Part shown: positions 1 through 7,605 of the stretch, in pieces
How the letters are laid out: every line of letters begins with the position of its first letter
Position numbering within the stretch: the stretch's first letter is position 1
Origin: a virus
Length of the DNA stretch: 58,943 nt
Direction: 5' to 3' (one strand)
Virus record (IMG/VR): IMGVR_UViG_3300028883_000054
Location: 1 to 58,943 of that record
Notes under the pieces: model-generated
What the model saw: the letters and a program-made list of their open reading frames with translations, nothing else
The model's database searches: none
Told to the model about the DNA's origin: nothing
Program-made: the position numbers and the translations under genes

Positions 1-149
1 AAATTGTTGGTACCACTTGGAAATTAACTATAACTACGAAAAAAGACAATAAAACTCATGTCGAATTTAGGGAGAATGAATCCGCAAAATTGGAAATATT
101 AATGTTTGCTACATCAAGAGGATTTTTCAAAAATTTAGAAGAATTATAA
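1..149 (+). CDS. 3' part of a second copy of the 102-aa early protein
   Basis: The reading frame is open from base 3 to the TAA at 147-149, giving 48 residues without a start. The DNA matches 55039-55187 with a single silent difference at base 128 (TTC against TTT). The matching 5' end of this copy is the last 18 bases of the window (58926-58943). The gene is therefore split by the contig ends and not truncated in nature; about 142 bases are missing between the two. The function is unknown. Confidence 0.85.
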   Translation, partial: IVGTTWKLTITTKKDNKTHVEFRENESAKLEILMFATSRGFFKNLEEL

Positions 150-171
150 TAATTTAATTAAAACCTATTGC

Positions 172-188
172 CCCGTCATTAAGACGGG
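172..188 (+). other. intergenic hairpin, repeated at 56870-56890
   Basis: CCCGTC (172-177) pairs with GACGGG (183-188) around a 5-nt loop. The surrounding 30 bases recur almost unchanged at 56861-56890, also between two small early genes. No T-run follows, so it does not look like a terminator. A stability or processing element is the simplest guess. Confidence 0.55.
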
Positions 189-211
189 ACATTAATAAGA
201 AGAATTGTGTT

Positions 212-403
212 ATGTTAACAGAAAATCTTAAAATAGGTGATCAAGTACGAGATAAATATGGAAATATAGGGGAAGTTATAGAATTACATGGCAATCGTTA
301 TACACGATGCAATGTATTAATAAAAAGAGGGAATAACAGCACTAATGATAAAATAATTGTTAAACAACTATGGTATATAATCAGGACTTTAGAAATAATC
401 TAA
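212..403 (+). CDS. small protein, possible SH3/KOW-like beta barrel
   Basis: This is a 63-aa protein of unrecognised family. The N-terminal half (IGDQVRDKYGNIGEVIEL) has the alternating pattern of a small beta-barrel such as KOW/SH3 folds, which is inference only. The Shine-Dalgarno sequence is weak (AAGAAG). It lies in the early cassette array, after the repeated hairpin and before the 73-aa gene. Confidence 0.6.
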   Translation: MLTENLKIGDQVRDKYGNIGEVIELHGNRYTRCNVLIKRGNNSTNDKIIVKQLWYIIRTLEII

Positions 404-418
404 ATTAGGAGTAAAGTC

Positions 419-640
419 ATGGATACAAGATTAAATAGAATTCGAGATTATTTAATAGAAACAGAATTGTTTGGAAAATATAATCCTCGCCATATACTTG
501 CATGGATGTATTCAGAGAACAATACGCTTAATAACTTAACACAAATCGAGTTTACAAATGAAATTAAATTAGCATGCAAAACAATTTCTATAGCAGGCAT
601 TGAATTTTCTGAGGATTTAGCGCAAACATTTGGAATATAA
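419..640 (+). CDS. hypothetical 73-aa early protein
   Basis: A good Shine-Dalgarno (TAGGAG, 409-414) precedes the ATG. The protein is soluble and looks helical, with no motif I recognise. It is part of the rightward array of small genes separated by 15-30 bases, so it is probably expressed early. Confidence 0.7.
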   Translation: MDTRLNRIRDYLIETELFGKYNPRHILAWMYSENNTLNNLTQIEFTNEIKLACKTISIAGIEFSEDLAQTFGI

Positions 641-670
641 TTACCACAAATTTAAAACGAGGAGAAAGTC

Positions 671-1063
671 ATGAAAACACAAAAATTTAATTATCGAGTA
701 GATGCTGAAAACATTAAAACTTTTTACGTCGTTGCTGAAGATTTACAAGAAGCTCAGAAAGAAGCAGTTCGAGAAATTTATAACATCAATCCAAAGTTCA
801 ACTTCGAACAAGACGAACACACCGTTATCAGAGTCCAAAAGTATGAAATCGTAATTGACGGTGAAGTTATTGCAGGTAAAGAAATCGAATTTGACGATGC
901 TTATGAATTTGACGACTCACCTTCAATTAATGAATTCGAGAACGATATTAGAAAATATGTAGATGCTGAAGATTTTGAAAAATTTTATCAAGATTGCGAA
1001 GCAGACGAAGAAGGTTGGTATTGGGTAGGTTATTCACTCTCAATTGAAATTCGAAAAGCATAA
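671..1063 (+). CDS. acidic early protein with two paralogues
   Basis: This 130-aa, strongly acidic protein has GAGGAG before the start. Its C-terminal half (KYEIVIDGEVIAGKEI to the final IEIRKA) is paralogous to the protein at 58063-58344. Its N-terminal half (DLQEAQKEAV, NPKF) resembles the N-terminus of 57557-57991. It therefore looks like a two-domain protein whose halves also exist separately across the contig junction. The function is unknown. Small acidic early phage proteins are sometimes DNA mimics or inhibitors of host proteins, but nothing here proves that. Confidence 0.75.
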   Translation: MKTQKFNYRVDAENIKTFYVVAEDLQEAQKEAVREIYNINPKFNFEQDEHTVIRVQKYEIVIDGEVIAGKEIEFDDAYEFDDSPSINEFENDIRKYVDAEDFEKFYQDCEADEEGWYWVGYSLSIEIRKA

Positions 1064-1068
1064 ACATC

Positions 1069-1113
1069 CGGGCAACTGCGTAAGACGCCGTCGGTTCATG
1101 GTTGGGTTGCCCG
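1069..1113 (+). ncRNA. structured RNA element, three-way-junction type, copy 1
   Basis: The outer stem CGGGCAAC (1069-1076) pairs with GTTGCCCG (1106-1113). Inside it are a GCGT-AAG-ACGC hairpin and a second arm with CGG facing TTG. A second copy at 58350-58394 differs by four transitions that keep the second arm paired, with G-U becoming G-C. Both copies lie between an acidic-protein gene and the next gene's ribosome site, and the 40 bases downstream are also conserved. It is probably a cis-acting RNA; the class is not recognised. Confidence 0.6.
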
Positions 1114-1160
1114 CAAAGATCTATTAAATAAGAATATTAAATAAAATCGAGGAGAAAGCC

Positions 1161-1391
1161 ATGGAACAAGCGAAAGAACCCAAGAAAGGATTTAAAGGGA
1201 TTAAGTTTTATTCATTGATACACGAGGGGAGTCGATTTTATACTCAAATGGCTTTTAGTTTTAATGACGACCCAGCGCCTCATGAATCTGTATTTATGTA
1301 TGCCTTAAAAGAAAAAGAATTTAAAGAAAAGCTTAATGGGTTAAGTTGGACCCAATATGCTATCAAGCATATCAATTTTAAGACATCTTAA
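1161..1391 (+). CDS. hypothetical 76-aa protein
   Basis: The gene follows the structured RNA element with GAGGAG seven bases before the ATG. The upstream 95 bases are nearly identical to those before 58442, but the two proteins are unrelated. This looks like cassette exchange downstream of a shared leader. No motif is recognised. Confidence 0.7.
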   Translation: MEQAKEPKKGFKGIKFYSLIHEGSRFYTQMAFSFNDDPAPHESVFMYALKEKEFKEKLNGLSWTQYAIKHINFKTS

Positions 1392-1452
1392 AATTGATAA
1401 ATAAAAGAGTAATTTTATGATAAATTTATTAAAAGAAATAAAGGAGTAAATT

Positions 1453-1728
1453 ATGAAACGAGGGAAAATAGCAATCGCAAACTTAGAAAAAAACAATTCT
1501 TTAACCCTATATGAGCCTTGTTGTTGTAGCGATAAGTCTCCGCAGACTCCGACAAGTCATTACCATGAGGCTATTGATATAAAGTTAAAGAATGGAAAAT
1601 ATTATTATAGAGTAGATTCAACAGCCTCCACGATGCTGCGTCTTCATGAACAAGAAGATTTCAAGGAAATATCAAAAGATGATTTAATTAGCCTTATAGA
1701 TAATGAATATAGGGATTATACGTTTTAA
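1453..1728 (+). CDS. hypothetical protein with CCCSD cysteine cluster
   Basis: This 91-aa protein begins after AAGGAG. A micro-ORF of ten codons (1417-1449, MINLLKEIKE) ends three bases before this start and contains the Shine-Dalgarno, so it might act as a leader peptide. The cluster EPCCCSD, residues 21-27, could bind metal. The function is unknown. Confidence 0.7.
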   Translation: MKRGKIAIANLEKNNSLTLYEPCCCSDKSPQTPTSHYHEAIDIKLKNGKYYYRVDSTASTMLRLHEQEDFKEISKDDLISLIDNEYRDYTF

Positions 1729-1759
1729 ATTTCCTAACATCCAGCGGCGGGAGGAAAAA

Positions 1760-2314
1760 ATGATTAATGCTGAAAAATATGCAGGCTATTTAAGATATTA
1801 TAGTTTTACGACTTGGAAAGTTAATGTATTGACTTTTGAGGAGACCGTACAATTTGTATATCTTGCTTGGGTAGAATTAGGACAACCGAAGGACAAAGAA
1901 AATGAAATTAATTTTGATGTCCTTAATAAAACAAGAGAATATCTTTATAAATTTTCAAAACATTATCGTATTGAGAAATATTATAATGACAAGAAAGATT
2001 TTTCATCTTCTGATTCTGAAAATGATAAAATGCGCTTTGTAAAAATGATATTAAAGTTTTATGAAACGCATACGGCAACAGAAACAATTAAGTTTTTTAA
2101 TCTTAAGGATACACGAAAAATAAGAAAGACATTATCTGAACTTTTGCCGAAACCTCAGAGAAATTCCGGAAAAAAATTTGGAGAAAAAAGGAAGAAAATT
2201 AACACCAATGAAACATATAATCAATTAATTAAACGAGGTATCCCAAAAGCGACGGCATGGAGAGCGTCGCAAAGAGGATACTATTATAAAAAATGCGAGG
2301 AGAAATTATCATGA
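1760..2314 (+). CDS. putative helix-turn-helix protein
   Basis: The start is taken at 1760 because GGGAGG precedes it with proper spacing. An upstream in-frame ATG at 1703 lies inside the previous gene and lacks a ribosome site. The 184-aa protein is helical and basic toward the end. The segments TATETIKFFNLKDTRKIRKTL and YNQLIKRGIPKATAWRASQ each fit a helix-turn-helix, like homing or replication regulators. The exact family is unknown. Its stop overlaps the next start by ATGA, implying translational coupling. Confidence 0.7.
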   Translation: MINAEKYAGYLRYYSFTTWKVNVLTFEETVQFVYLAWVELGQPKDKENEINFDVLNKTREYLYKFSKHYRIEKYYNDKKDFSSSDSENDKMRFVKMILKFYETHTATETIKFFNLKDTRKIRKTLSELLPKPQRNSGKKFGEKRKKINTNETYNQLIKRGIPKATAWRASQRGYYYKKCEEKLS

Positions 2315-2964
2315 GATATTGTATTCAATGCGGAGACGAAATTAAAGATACTGGACACTTAAAAGAAGTCCTTGGACTAAAAAACGATCCGAAATATTGT
2401 GAAAAGTGCAGGCGAAAAATTCGCGGATACAGGAATAAAAATACCGTTGAAAGAATAGAAATTAAAAGATGGGATAATTGTATTTTTAGGAACTTCCCAT
2501 TTAAACCCGAGAAGTCAACTAATGACGTATATGATATTTATTACATCGGAGGGCGTAATTGGGGAAATTGGGGAGGCGTTGAATTTAAGGAGAAATATCT
2601 AATTTTTATAAATAAAGGCCTCGATCCCGAGAAACCAGTAATGATTAGGAAAATGGAAAAAACTTGGAAGAAAATAAATACTGTTAATAATAAAGAAATT
2701 ATCACAACCGGGACAAATGAATATTTAACAATCGATCAAGCACAAGATACAGAGTTGCCTAAAAAAAATATTTATTATTTCTGTGATTATTATAAGACCA
2801 CCCTTAAAGGCAATGGTCGCGACAGGAATTTAAAGCATCAAGTTTCAGGAGAATATGATATTATTCTTAATGGAAATTCATCCTGTCGATCAGGCCGACA
2901 TGGGAATTCATGGGAATTAATAGTCGGCAAGAATCTCAAAATTACAGAAACAGGAATTTCTTGA
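2311..2964 (+). CDS. zinc-ribbon protein of unknown function
   Basis: The start at 2311 is preferred because GAGGAG lies ten bases upstream and ATGA overlaps the preceding stop. It is 217 aa long. An N-terminal CxxC...CxxC pair (CIQC, CEKC) forms a probable zinc ribbon followed by a basic segment. The rest is rich in Gly, Asn, Trp and Tyr (GGRNWGNWGG), unlike its neighbours. It is probably co-translated with the HTH gene before it. Confidence 0.7.
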   Translation: MRYCIQCGDEIKDTGHLKEVLGLKNDPKYCEKCRRKIRGYRNKNTVERIEIKRWDNCIFRNFPFKPEKSTNDVYDIYYIGGRNWGNWGGVEFKEKYLIFINKGLDPEKPVMIRKMEKTWKKINTVNNKEIITTGTNEYLTIDQAQDTELPKKNIYYFCDYYKTTLKGNGRDRNLKHQVSGEYDIILNGNSSCRSGRHGNSWELIVGKNLKITETGIS

Positions 2965-3148
2965 TAGTTAATTATTATATCTTTATCAAACACAGTCTCA
3001 ATCCTTTAAATACCTAACCGGATTCTCGAAATAGCCCGCGCAGAAATCGAGGATCCGAGTTTAAAAAATATTTTTAATAATATAAACAGAATCCAATATC
3101 AAGAACGATTTTAATTAAAGCCTCTTGATGTATTGGGAAAGGATTAAA
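2965..3148 (+). other. noncoding gap with long hairpin
   Basis: There is no ORF across about 180 bases. An 11-bp stem, CGGATTCTCGA (3019-3029) with TCGAGGATCCG (3047-3057), closes a 17-nt loop and can extend by three more pairs after a bulge. It is followed by an AT-rich near-palindrome. It lacks a clean T-run, so it is a weak terminator candidate at most. A regulator binding site or a processing structure are alternatives. Confidence 0.55.
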
Positions 3149-3358
3149 ATGCCAAAAAAACTCACGGAAAAAGTACAAAAACAGATAACCTTTTCAGTAA
3201 ATTTAAGCGTTATCGAAAGATTTCAAAATTTATATCCGGATTTAAACAATCCAGCATCATTTATCCAGCTGGTGAATGACTTTGAAAACGTTAAGGCTGA
3301 AAGAGATAGACTCTTAAATGAGCTTATTGAAATCGGCAAAATAGGAGCTGCGCAATGA
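3149..3358 (+). CDS. small ribbon-helix-helix-like / coiled-coil protein
   Basis: The start is set at 3149 (AAGGAT upstream) and not at the ATG at 3125. The 69-aa protein has a basic N-terminus, a short beta-like segment (KQITFSVNLSVIERF) and a charged helix with coiled-coil pattern, which fits a small DNA-binding dimer. It overlaps the next gene by ATGA and is probably coupled to it. Confidence 0.6.
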   Translation: MPKKLTEKVQKQITFSVNLSVIERFQNLYPDLNNPASFIQLVNDFENVKAERDRLLNELIEIGKIGAAQ

Positions 3359-4134
3359 AACCAATAAAGCAAATTACTGTTGAGAGTCTTTTCCAAGTTC
3401 GCAAAGATATTTTAAAGCGCTTGGAAAATATCAGACAGTTAGAAACTGAAATAAACCAAATTTGTGATTCGCATGGTCTGTCCACAAGTGCGGACAGATT
3501 ATTGAATCGAGGTCAATATCATCATCACTCAGAAAATGACCTTGATAAATCGCTATGGTATCTATTAGCTAATATATCAAATTTAAACGGAACTATGTCA
3601 AGAAAAGCAAGAAAGAAGTTTGATGATATGGTTGAGGGCAAAACACCTAAATTTGAACGTGAGAAGGTGTGTGAAATTACTCAAAATATTAAACAAATAT
3701 ATTCGGCCAATATCAATCAACTTCTTCACGAAGTTTACAGTAGCTTGATCGGCTGTTGTTACCATGGATCAAGCTGCAACCACAAAAGACATAATCTGAC
3801 AAAAGTCAACCAAAAATTTAGAATTTGGTACAGCCGTCACTTTGACTGGGCGCAGTTAGGGGATAGCGTGTTCCCTGACCTCTACAAATTATGTAAAATC
3901 CTGGATGGTAAAAATGAGTCCGCGAATTATGCGGACAGCCCTTTTAAAAATTATATAAAAAAGTTAGACCCTATTGAAACAGATTATTTTGATTTAAAGC
4001 TTTATAAAAACGGCAACGCCTTAGTCACGTTCAAGCGCTTGGACATCCTCCAAATAATCAATAAGTACGGAGGAGGAAACGCATTGCCGGATGTAATGGG
4101 GAAACGGTATAAACAAGAACATTTTAATTTATGA
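3355..4134 (+). CDS. DUF4942-like protein
   Basis: The 259-aa protein ends with DYFDLKLYKNGNALVTFKRLD. This is the signature of the DUF4942 family, in which a similar domain often accompanies methyltransferases on phages and plasmids. The middle carries a Cys/His-rich stretch (CCYHGSSCNHKRH) that may bind zinc. No methyltransferase motif is visible in this protein, so it is the accessory domain alone. The biochemical role of the family is not established. Confidence 0.6.
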   Translation: MKPIKQITVESLFQVRKDILKRLENIRQLETEINQICDSHGLSTSADRLLNRGQYHHHSENDLDKSLWYLLANISNLNGTMSRKARKKFDDMVEGKTPKFEREKVCEITQNIKQIYSANINQLLHEVYSSLIGCCYHGSSCNHKRHNLTKVNQKFRIWYSRHFDWAQLGDSVFPDLYKLCKILDGKNESANYADSPFKNYIKKLDPIETDYFDLKLYKNGNALVTFKRLDILQIINKYGGGNALPDVMGKRYKQEHFNL

Positions 4135-4145
4135 GGAGATATATA

Positions 4146-4466
4146 ATGGATTGTTTGTATAAGACAACTTACGAGGATAAAAAAATTTGGGGAGATTCTT
4201 TTTGTGGACCAACAAAATTTATTCACGGAAAAGAAACATTAATCTCGAGAATAATTAAAAGATCTCCAGATGGCCAGACTGTTGAGGTCTATTGTACTGC
4301 CATGCCGGCAAGATTTTACACAATAAAAGTTCTGGAAGGGGAAAAAAGCGTATATGCCTATAAAAAACAATTTGAATTTAGAACCGGATCGGGATATGGA
4401 ATGCAAGAACTTTCGAAATTAATAGCAAATGCCATTGCTGAAGGGATGCTTAATCTAACCAAATAA
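4146..4466 (+). CDS. hypothetical 106-aa protein
   Basis: GAGGAG at 4132-4137 fits the ATG at 4146. The in-frame ATG at 4131 overlaps the previous stop but has no ribosome site. It is a mixed alpha/beta protein without a recognised motif. It is the last gene before a new promoter and so probably ends a transcription unit; I see no strong terminator after it. Confidence 0.65.
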   Translation: MDCLYKTTYEDKKIWGDSFCGPTKFIHGKETLISRIIKRSPDGQTVEVYCTAMPARFYTIKVLEGEKSVYAYKKQFEFRTGSGYGMQELSKLIANAIAEGMLNLTK

Positions 4467-4512
4467 TTTTTTGATTTCTATATTATAGAATTTAATTTCC
4501 TGTTTTTTTCTC

Positions 4513-4541
4513 TTGACATTTATAATTATTATTATTATATT
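4513..4541 (+). promoter_or_regulatory. sigma70-type promoter
   Basis: A perfect -35 TTGACA (4513-4518) is separated by 17 bases from -10 TATATT (4536-4541). Transcription would begin near 4548, about 45 bases upstream of the ribbon-helix-helix gene. The spacing and hexamers match the other promoters of this phage. Confidence 0.75.
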
Positions 4542-4591
4542 TTATTATTATAAATACTTATTCATTTTATTAAATATTCAAGGATATTAAC

Positions 4592-4771
4592 ATGAAATCA
4601 AAAAAAAAGGTATTGCAAATCCAATTACCCGCTAAAGAATTGGATGTTCTCGATGGGATGGCGGAAAAGGTTTTCTTAAATAGGGCTTCTTTTGCAAGGA
4701 ATGTCTTATTAAAAACAATACAGACAATGCCAGAGTACAAGAAAGTCAAGGAAGAATTAGGTATTATTTAA
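4592..4771 (+). CDS. ribbon-helix-helix (CopG/Arc-like) regulator
   Basis: This 59-aa protein has the RHH layout: a basic N-terminus, a strand (VLQIQLPAKEL), helix 1, a turn, and helix 2 beginning NRASFARNVL. Such proteins bind operators as dimers through the strand. It is the first gene behind the consensus promoter at 4513, and the AT-rich leader may hold its own operator (inference). It is the best candidate here for an early transcriptional regulator. Confidence 0.7.
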   Translation: MKSKKKVLQIQLPAKELDVLDGMAEKVFLNRASFARNVLLKTIQTMPEYKKVKEELGII

Positions 4772-4793
4772 TCTTTTATATATGGGAGGAAAA

Positions 4794-4928
4794 GTGTTAT
4801 CAAATATTGATCGAAAAATATATTCAAAGCTTTTCAGTCTTTATAGGAACGAGCATTATGATATAGTGAGTTCTATTAGACGAGCGGTAAGAGCAATCCA
4901 AGAAGCGAAAAGAAGGTCGGTAAGATAA
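4794..4928 (+). CDS. small basic protein, GTG start
   Basis: A GTG codon sits six bases after GGGAGG. The 44-aa product has many Arg and Lys near its end (RRAVRAIQEAKRRSVR) and probably forms a basic helix. It lies between the RHH gene and the membrane protein gene. The family is unknown; the strong ribosome site is the main support. Confidence 0.55.
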   Translation: MLSNIDRKIYSKLFSLYRNEHYDIVSSIRRAVRAIQEAKRRSVR

Positions 4929-4954
4929 TATAAATAAAAGTTAGAGGGTTAGAA

Positions 4955-5140
4955 ATGATTTTTATATCAATCCTGATTTACTTCATTACGCACATACATA
5001 TATATATTATTGTCGCGTCTGTATGTGCAATGTTCCTGCCATTTCTTCTTATTGGCAGTCTCGTCTTTTTTTGGCGGTTTGGTGGATATACCTATGTCGC
5101 CGTAAAGAATGATGAGTTTAAAAAGGATCAATTTAAATAA
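4955..5140 (+). CDS. small membrane protein
   Basis: This 61-aa protein has hydrophobic stretches at residues 2-18 and 20-42 that are likely transmembrane helices, then a charged tail (KNDEFKKDQFK). GAGGG precedes the start. It could be a superinfection-exclusion or host-membrane factor, but there is no direct evidence. Confidence 0.6.
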   Translation: MIFISILIYFITHIHIYIIVASVCAMFLPFLLIGSLVFFWRFGGYTYVAVKNDEFKKDQFK

Positions 5141-5167
5141 TTTATAAAAAATCAAAACGAGGGAAAT

Positions 5168-6502
5168 ATGACAAATAATGATTATATGGAAGTCTATCAG
5201 GTCGGGGGAGTCCAAGAGGTAGACGAGAGAAACCTGCCTCAAGAAAGCAGGTCTGATCATGGTTCTGCTGTAATACAAACAGACTCGACGCCTTCATTTG
5301 CTGAGCTTTATAATGGCATTGCGAAAGATGCTTTCTCAAGAAAAGTAACGGATATTTTAACTGCTAATATAGATCCTTTGACAGTTGAAATTAAGCCTGA
5401 TGGTTTGATTTATTTGCCTGAAATCAAGTATAGGCAAATTCTAAATGAAGCTTTTGGGGTTGGAGCCTACTCGTTTCTAATTCGGGATAAAAAATCAGAA
5501 ACGATTTCCGGGAAACAAATCAGAGTGCACATCAACCTTATAATGTACATTGAGGGGCGTTACCACTCTGAAGCATGGGGAGCGGCTGATTACTGGCAAA
5601 ATAATTCAAACAGCGATTATTCAACCGCATTTGAAAGCGCGAAAAGCGTTGCAATCCGGAGATGTTGTAAAGATCTTGGGATCGCCTCGGAGTTATGGGA
5701 TCCTCAATTTATTCGAAAGTGGAAAAAAGAATTTAGTATTAAAGTCTTTTGTGATAATCAAAAAACCGGAGAAACGAGAGTCCTTTGGCGACGAAAAGAT
5801 GTTGATCCGTTTGATTATCCATGGAGAGAACGGAGTAACGGATTAAATCAACACAAACCGAAGAATCAACAAAATCCTCGACAGGAACCTCAACAAAATA
5901 CTACTATTCAGTCACAGAAATCAAGTAAAAATTTACCAGTAGTAAAAGGCCGGAAAATCAGTTTTGAGTCTGATGGCGAAAAAGTCTCCGGTTATTGGAA
6001 TGGGAAAACATATCCATCCAATAAAAACGATTATCGAATTTATATCGGTCAAAAACAATATCACATCGATAAAAATCTTTTAACCGAAATAAGTAAGGAT
6101 CCAGAGTCACTACCAAAAGAGGAAAATAAAAAACAACAACCTATGCCCGATAAGGACTCACCAGAATATTTTAGAAATAAAATTCGAAATTTCTTAAAGC
6201 CTATGGTACTTTCGGAATTTATTGATCAAAGTTATTATGACTCGATTGATCAATTAATTTCAAAGATTAATGACATTGACGAATTAAAAAAACAGATCCT
6301 CAACGTTAATAATCAGATGGTAAGTAGAGCCCGCTCGCATACGACAGCTCTACTCACTAATTATCACGATCAAGGATCTATTCGTGATCCATTATACAAA
6401 AAATATTGCGTTGAGTTAGAAGAAGCCAATACATTAGATATCATTAGGGGAATATTGGGCGATATGACCGCCGAGGTAAATCGTATAAAAGAGCGAGGAT
6501 AA
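5168..6502 (+). CDS. Mgm101/Rad52-superfamily single-strand annealing protein
   Basis: Residues about 60-225 carry the Mgm101 core: LIYLPEIKYRQILNEAFG, an Ala-Trp-Gly segment, and the hallmark RRCCKDLGIASELWDP followed by FIRKWK. Mgm101 is the mitochondrial Rad52-type recombinase that anneals ssDNA. The 444-aa phage protein adds a Gln/Asn-rich linker (about 230-260) and a C-terminal helical domain, perhaps for partners. It probably drives recombination-dependent replication with the DnaQ-like exonuclease and RusA-like resolvase encoded nearby. GAGGG precedes the start. Confidence 0.85.
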   Translation: MTNNDYMEVYQVGGVQEVDERNLPQESRSDHGSAVIQTDSTPSFAELYNGIAKDAFSRKVTDILTANIDPLTVEIKPDGLIYLPEIKYRQILNEAFGVGAYSFLIRDKKSETISGKQIRVHINLIMYIEGRYHSEAWGAADYWQNNSNSDYSTAFESAKSVAIRRCCKDLGIASELWDPQFIRKWKKEFSIKVFCDNQKTGETRVLWRRKDVDPFDYPWRERSNGLNQHKPKNQQNPRQEPQQNTTIQSQKSSKNLPVVKGRKISFESDGEKVSGYWNGKTYPSNKNDYRIYIGQKQYHIDKNLLTEISKDPESLPKEENKKQQPMPDKDSPEYFRNKIRNFLKPMVLSEFIDQSYYDSIDQLISKINDIDELKKQILNVNNQMVSRARSHTTALLTNYHDQGSIRDPLYKKYCVELEEANTLDIIRGILGDMTAEVNRIKERG

Positions 6503-6503
6503 A

Positions 6504-6680
6504 ATGGAATTATACTGCGAACAATGCGGGAGGAAACAGGGGGCTAATGAAATATTCTCTGATGAACTAATTTGCTTTGATTGTCGGCTCAATAATTTAT
6601 ATGAAGGTAAAAAAAACTTACGAGGAAGAAAATGCATAAGGTTGAATTCTACATACAGGCGAACCGAAAAAAAGAAATAG
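6504..6680 (+). CDS. small zinc-ribbon protein
   Basis: This 58-aa ORF begins one base after the Mgm101-like stop, with GAGG eight bases upstream. CEQC and CFDC pairs at residues 5-8 and 24-27 form a probable zinc ribbon, and the tail is basic. Its 3' end overlaps the next gene in another frame by about 50 bases, so the true end or reality of the tail is less certain. Confidence 0.55.
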   Translation: MELYCEQCGRKQGANEIFSDELICFDCRLNNLYEGKKNLRGRKCIRLNSTYRRTEKKK

Positions 6681-7021
6681 TTGTACTTAACGGTGAACCT
6701 AAAAAAATTATTCATATAGGTCTAAATCAAGAAATTGATGGTGAAGTTTTAAGAAGAGATTCAATTATAAAAATACGGAAAAATGATTATCCGTTTATTT
6801 ATGATGGACATTATTATGAATTAATAGAATGCCCGTACTGTCATGGACGTTCTATTACAGAAAATAGATATTGCCATTTCTGTGGACGAAGTGGCTGTTT
6901 TGTACAAATAAGAAATTTAAACCCGAAACCGGATGACTCGATGAAAAATTATCTTTTAAAAGATTTAGGGGAAGATGACTGGAAAAATCGAGTCTTGCGG
7001 CAAAATATGAACATTTGGTAA
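6632..7021 (+). CDS. zinc-binding protein of unknown function
   Basis: This 129-aa protein starts after CGAGGAAG. The first 60 residues are strand-rich (VEFYIQANRKKEIVVLNGEP). Cys67/Cys70 and Cys81/Cys84 form a zinc ribbon. It precedes the exonuclease gene and is probably in the same recombination/replication operon. Confidence 0.7.
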   Translation: MHKVEFYIQANRKKEIVVLNGEPKKIIHIGLNQEIDGEVLRRDSIIKIRKNDYPFIYDGHYYELIECPYCHGRSITENRYCHFCGRSGCFVQIRNLNPKPDDSMKNYLLKDLGEDDWKNRVLRQNMNIW

Positions 7022-7032
7022 GGAGAAAAAAT

Positions 7033-7605
7033 ATGGCAAAAGAAATTTGGGTCGATACCGAAACGACCGGGACAGATCCATTAAAGCACGGACTTATTCA
7101 ATTGTCCGGAATTGTAGTAATAGATAATATCGAAAAAGAGCGATTTGATTGGTTTATCAGACCTTTCGAAGGTGACGTAATTGAAGAACAGGCCCTTGAG
7201 CGAAATGGAATCAAAAAAGAGGATTTCTCTGATTTCAGAGAGCCCCGAGGAGCGTTTATTGATTTCATCAACCTTCTTAATAGATATGTTGACAAGTATG
7301 ATAAGAAGGATAAATTTCATTTTATCGCGTATAATGCGCGATTCGATGATGATTTTTTAAGAGCATTTTTTAGGAAAAACGTTAATTTATATTACGGAGC
7401 ATATTTTTTCTTCCCGCCGCTTGATGTGATGGATAAAGCGGCGTGGGAGTTTAAAGAAATTCGTGCGTCATTACCGAACTTCCAACTTGGGACGATTGCA
7501 AAATTCCTCAAGATTGAAATCGATGAAAATCGTCTCCACGATGCGCTTTATGACATCGAGACGACAATGAACGTATATAAAAGACTTCAGGAAATTAAAC
7601 AATGA
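7033..7605 (+). CDS. DnaQ-like DEDDh 3'-5' exonuclease
   Basis: The start at 7033 follows AAGGAG. Exo I is VDTETTG (Asp8, Glu10), Exo II is AYNARFDDDFL, and Exo III contains LHDALYDIETT with the His of the DEDDh class. The 190-aa length is that of a lone epsilon-type domain. No polymerase is encoded, so it may proofread for the host replisome or trim ends for the annealing protein. It sits between zinc-ribbon genes and is coupled by ATGA to the next gene. Confidence 0.85.
   Translation: MAKEIWVDTETTGTDPLKHGLIQLSGIVVIDNIEKERFDWFIRPFEGDVIEEQALERNGIKKEDFSDFREPRGAFIDFINLLNRYVDKYDKKDKFHFIAYNARFDDDFLRAFFRKNVNLYYGAYFFFPPLDVMDKAAWEFKEIRASLPNFQLGTIAKFLKIEIDENRLHDALYDIETTMNVYKRLQEIKQ

Noticed and set aside
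1-149. Direct terminal repeat marking physical genome ends
   Set aside because: The two ends match different parts of the internal copy and do not overlap each other, so they are not a terminal repeat.
1069-1113. Hammerhead or other known ribozyme at the 45-nt element
   Set aside because: It has no CTGATGA, GAAA or cleavage triplet, and I could not fit twister or pistol layouts.
1760-2314. Lysogeny repressor or integrase region
   Set aside because: The HTH protein alone is insufficient; no integrase, attachment site or repressor-operator pair is seen.
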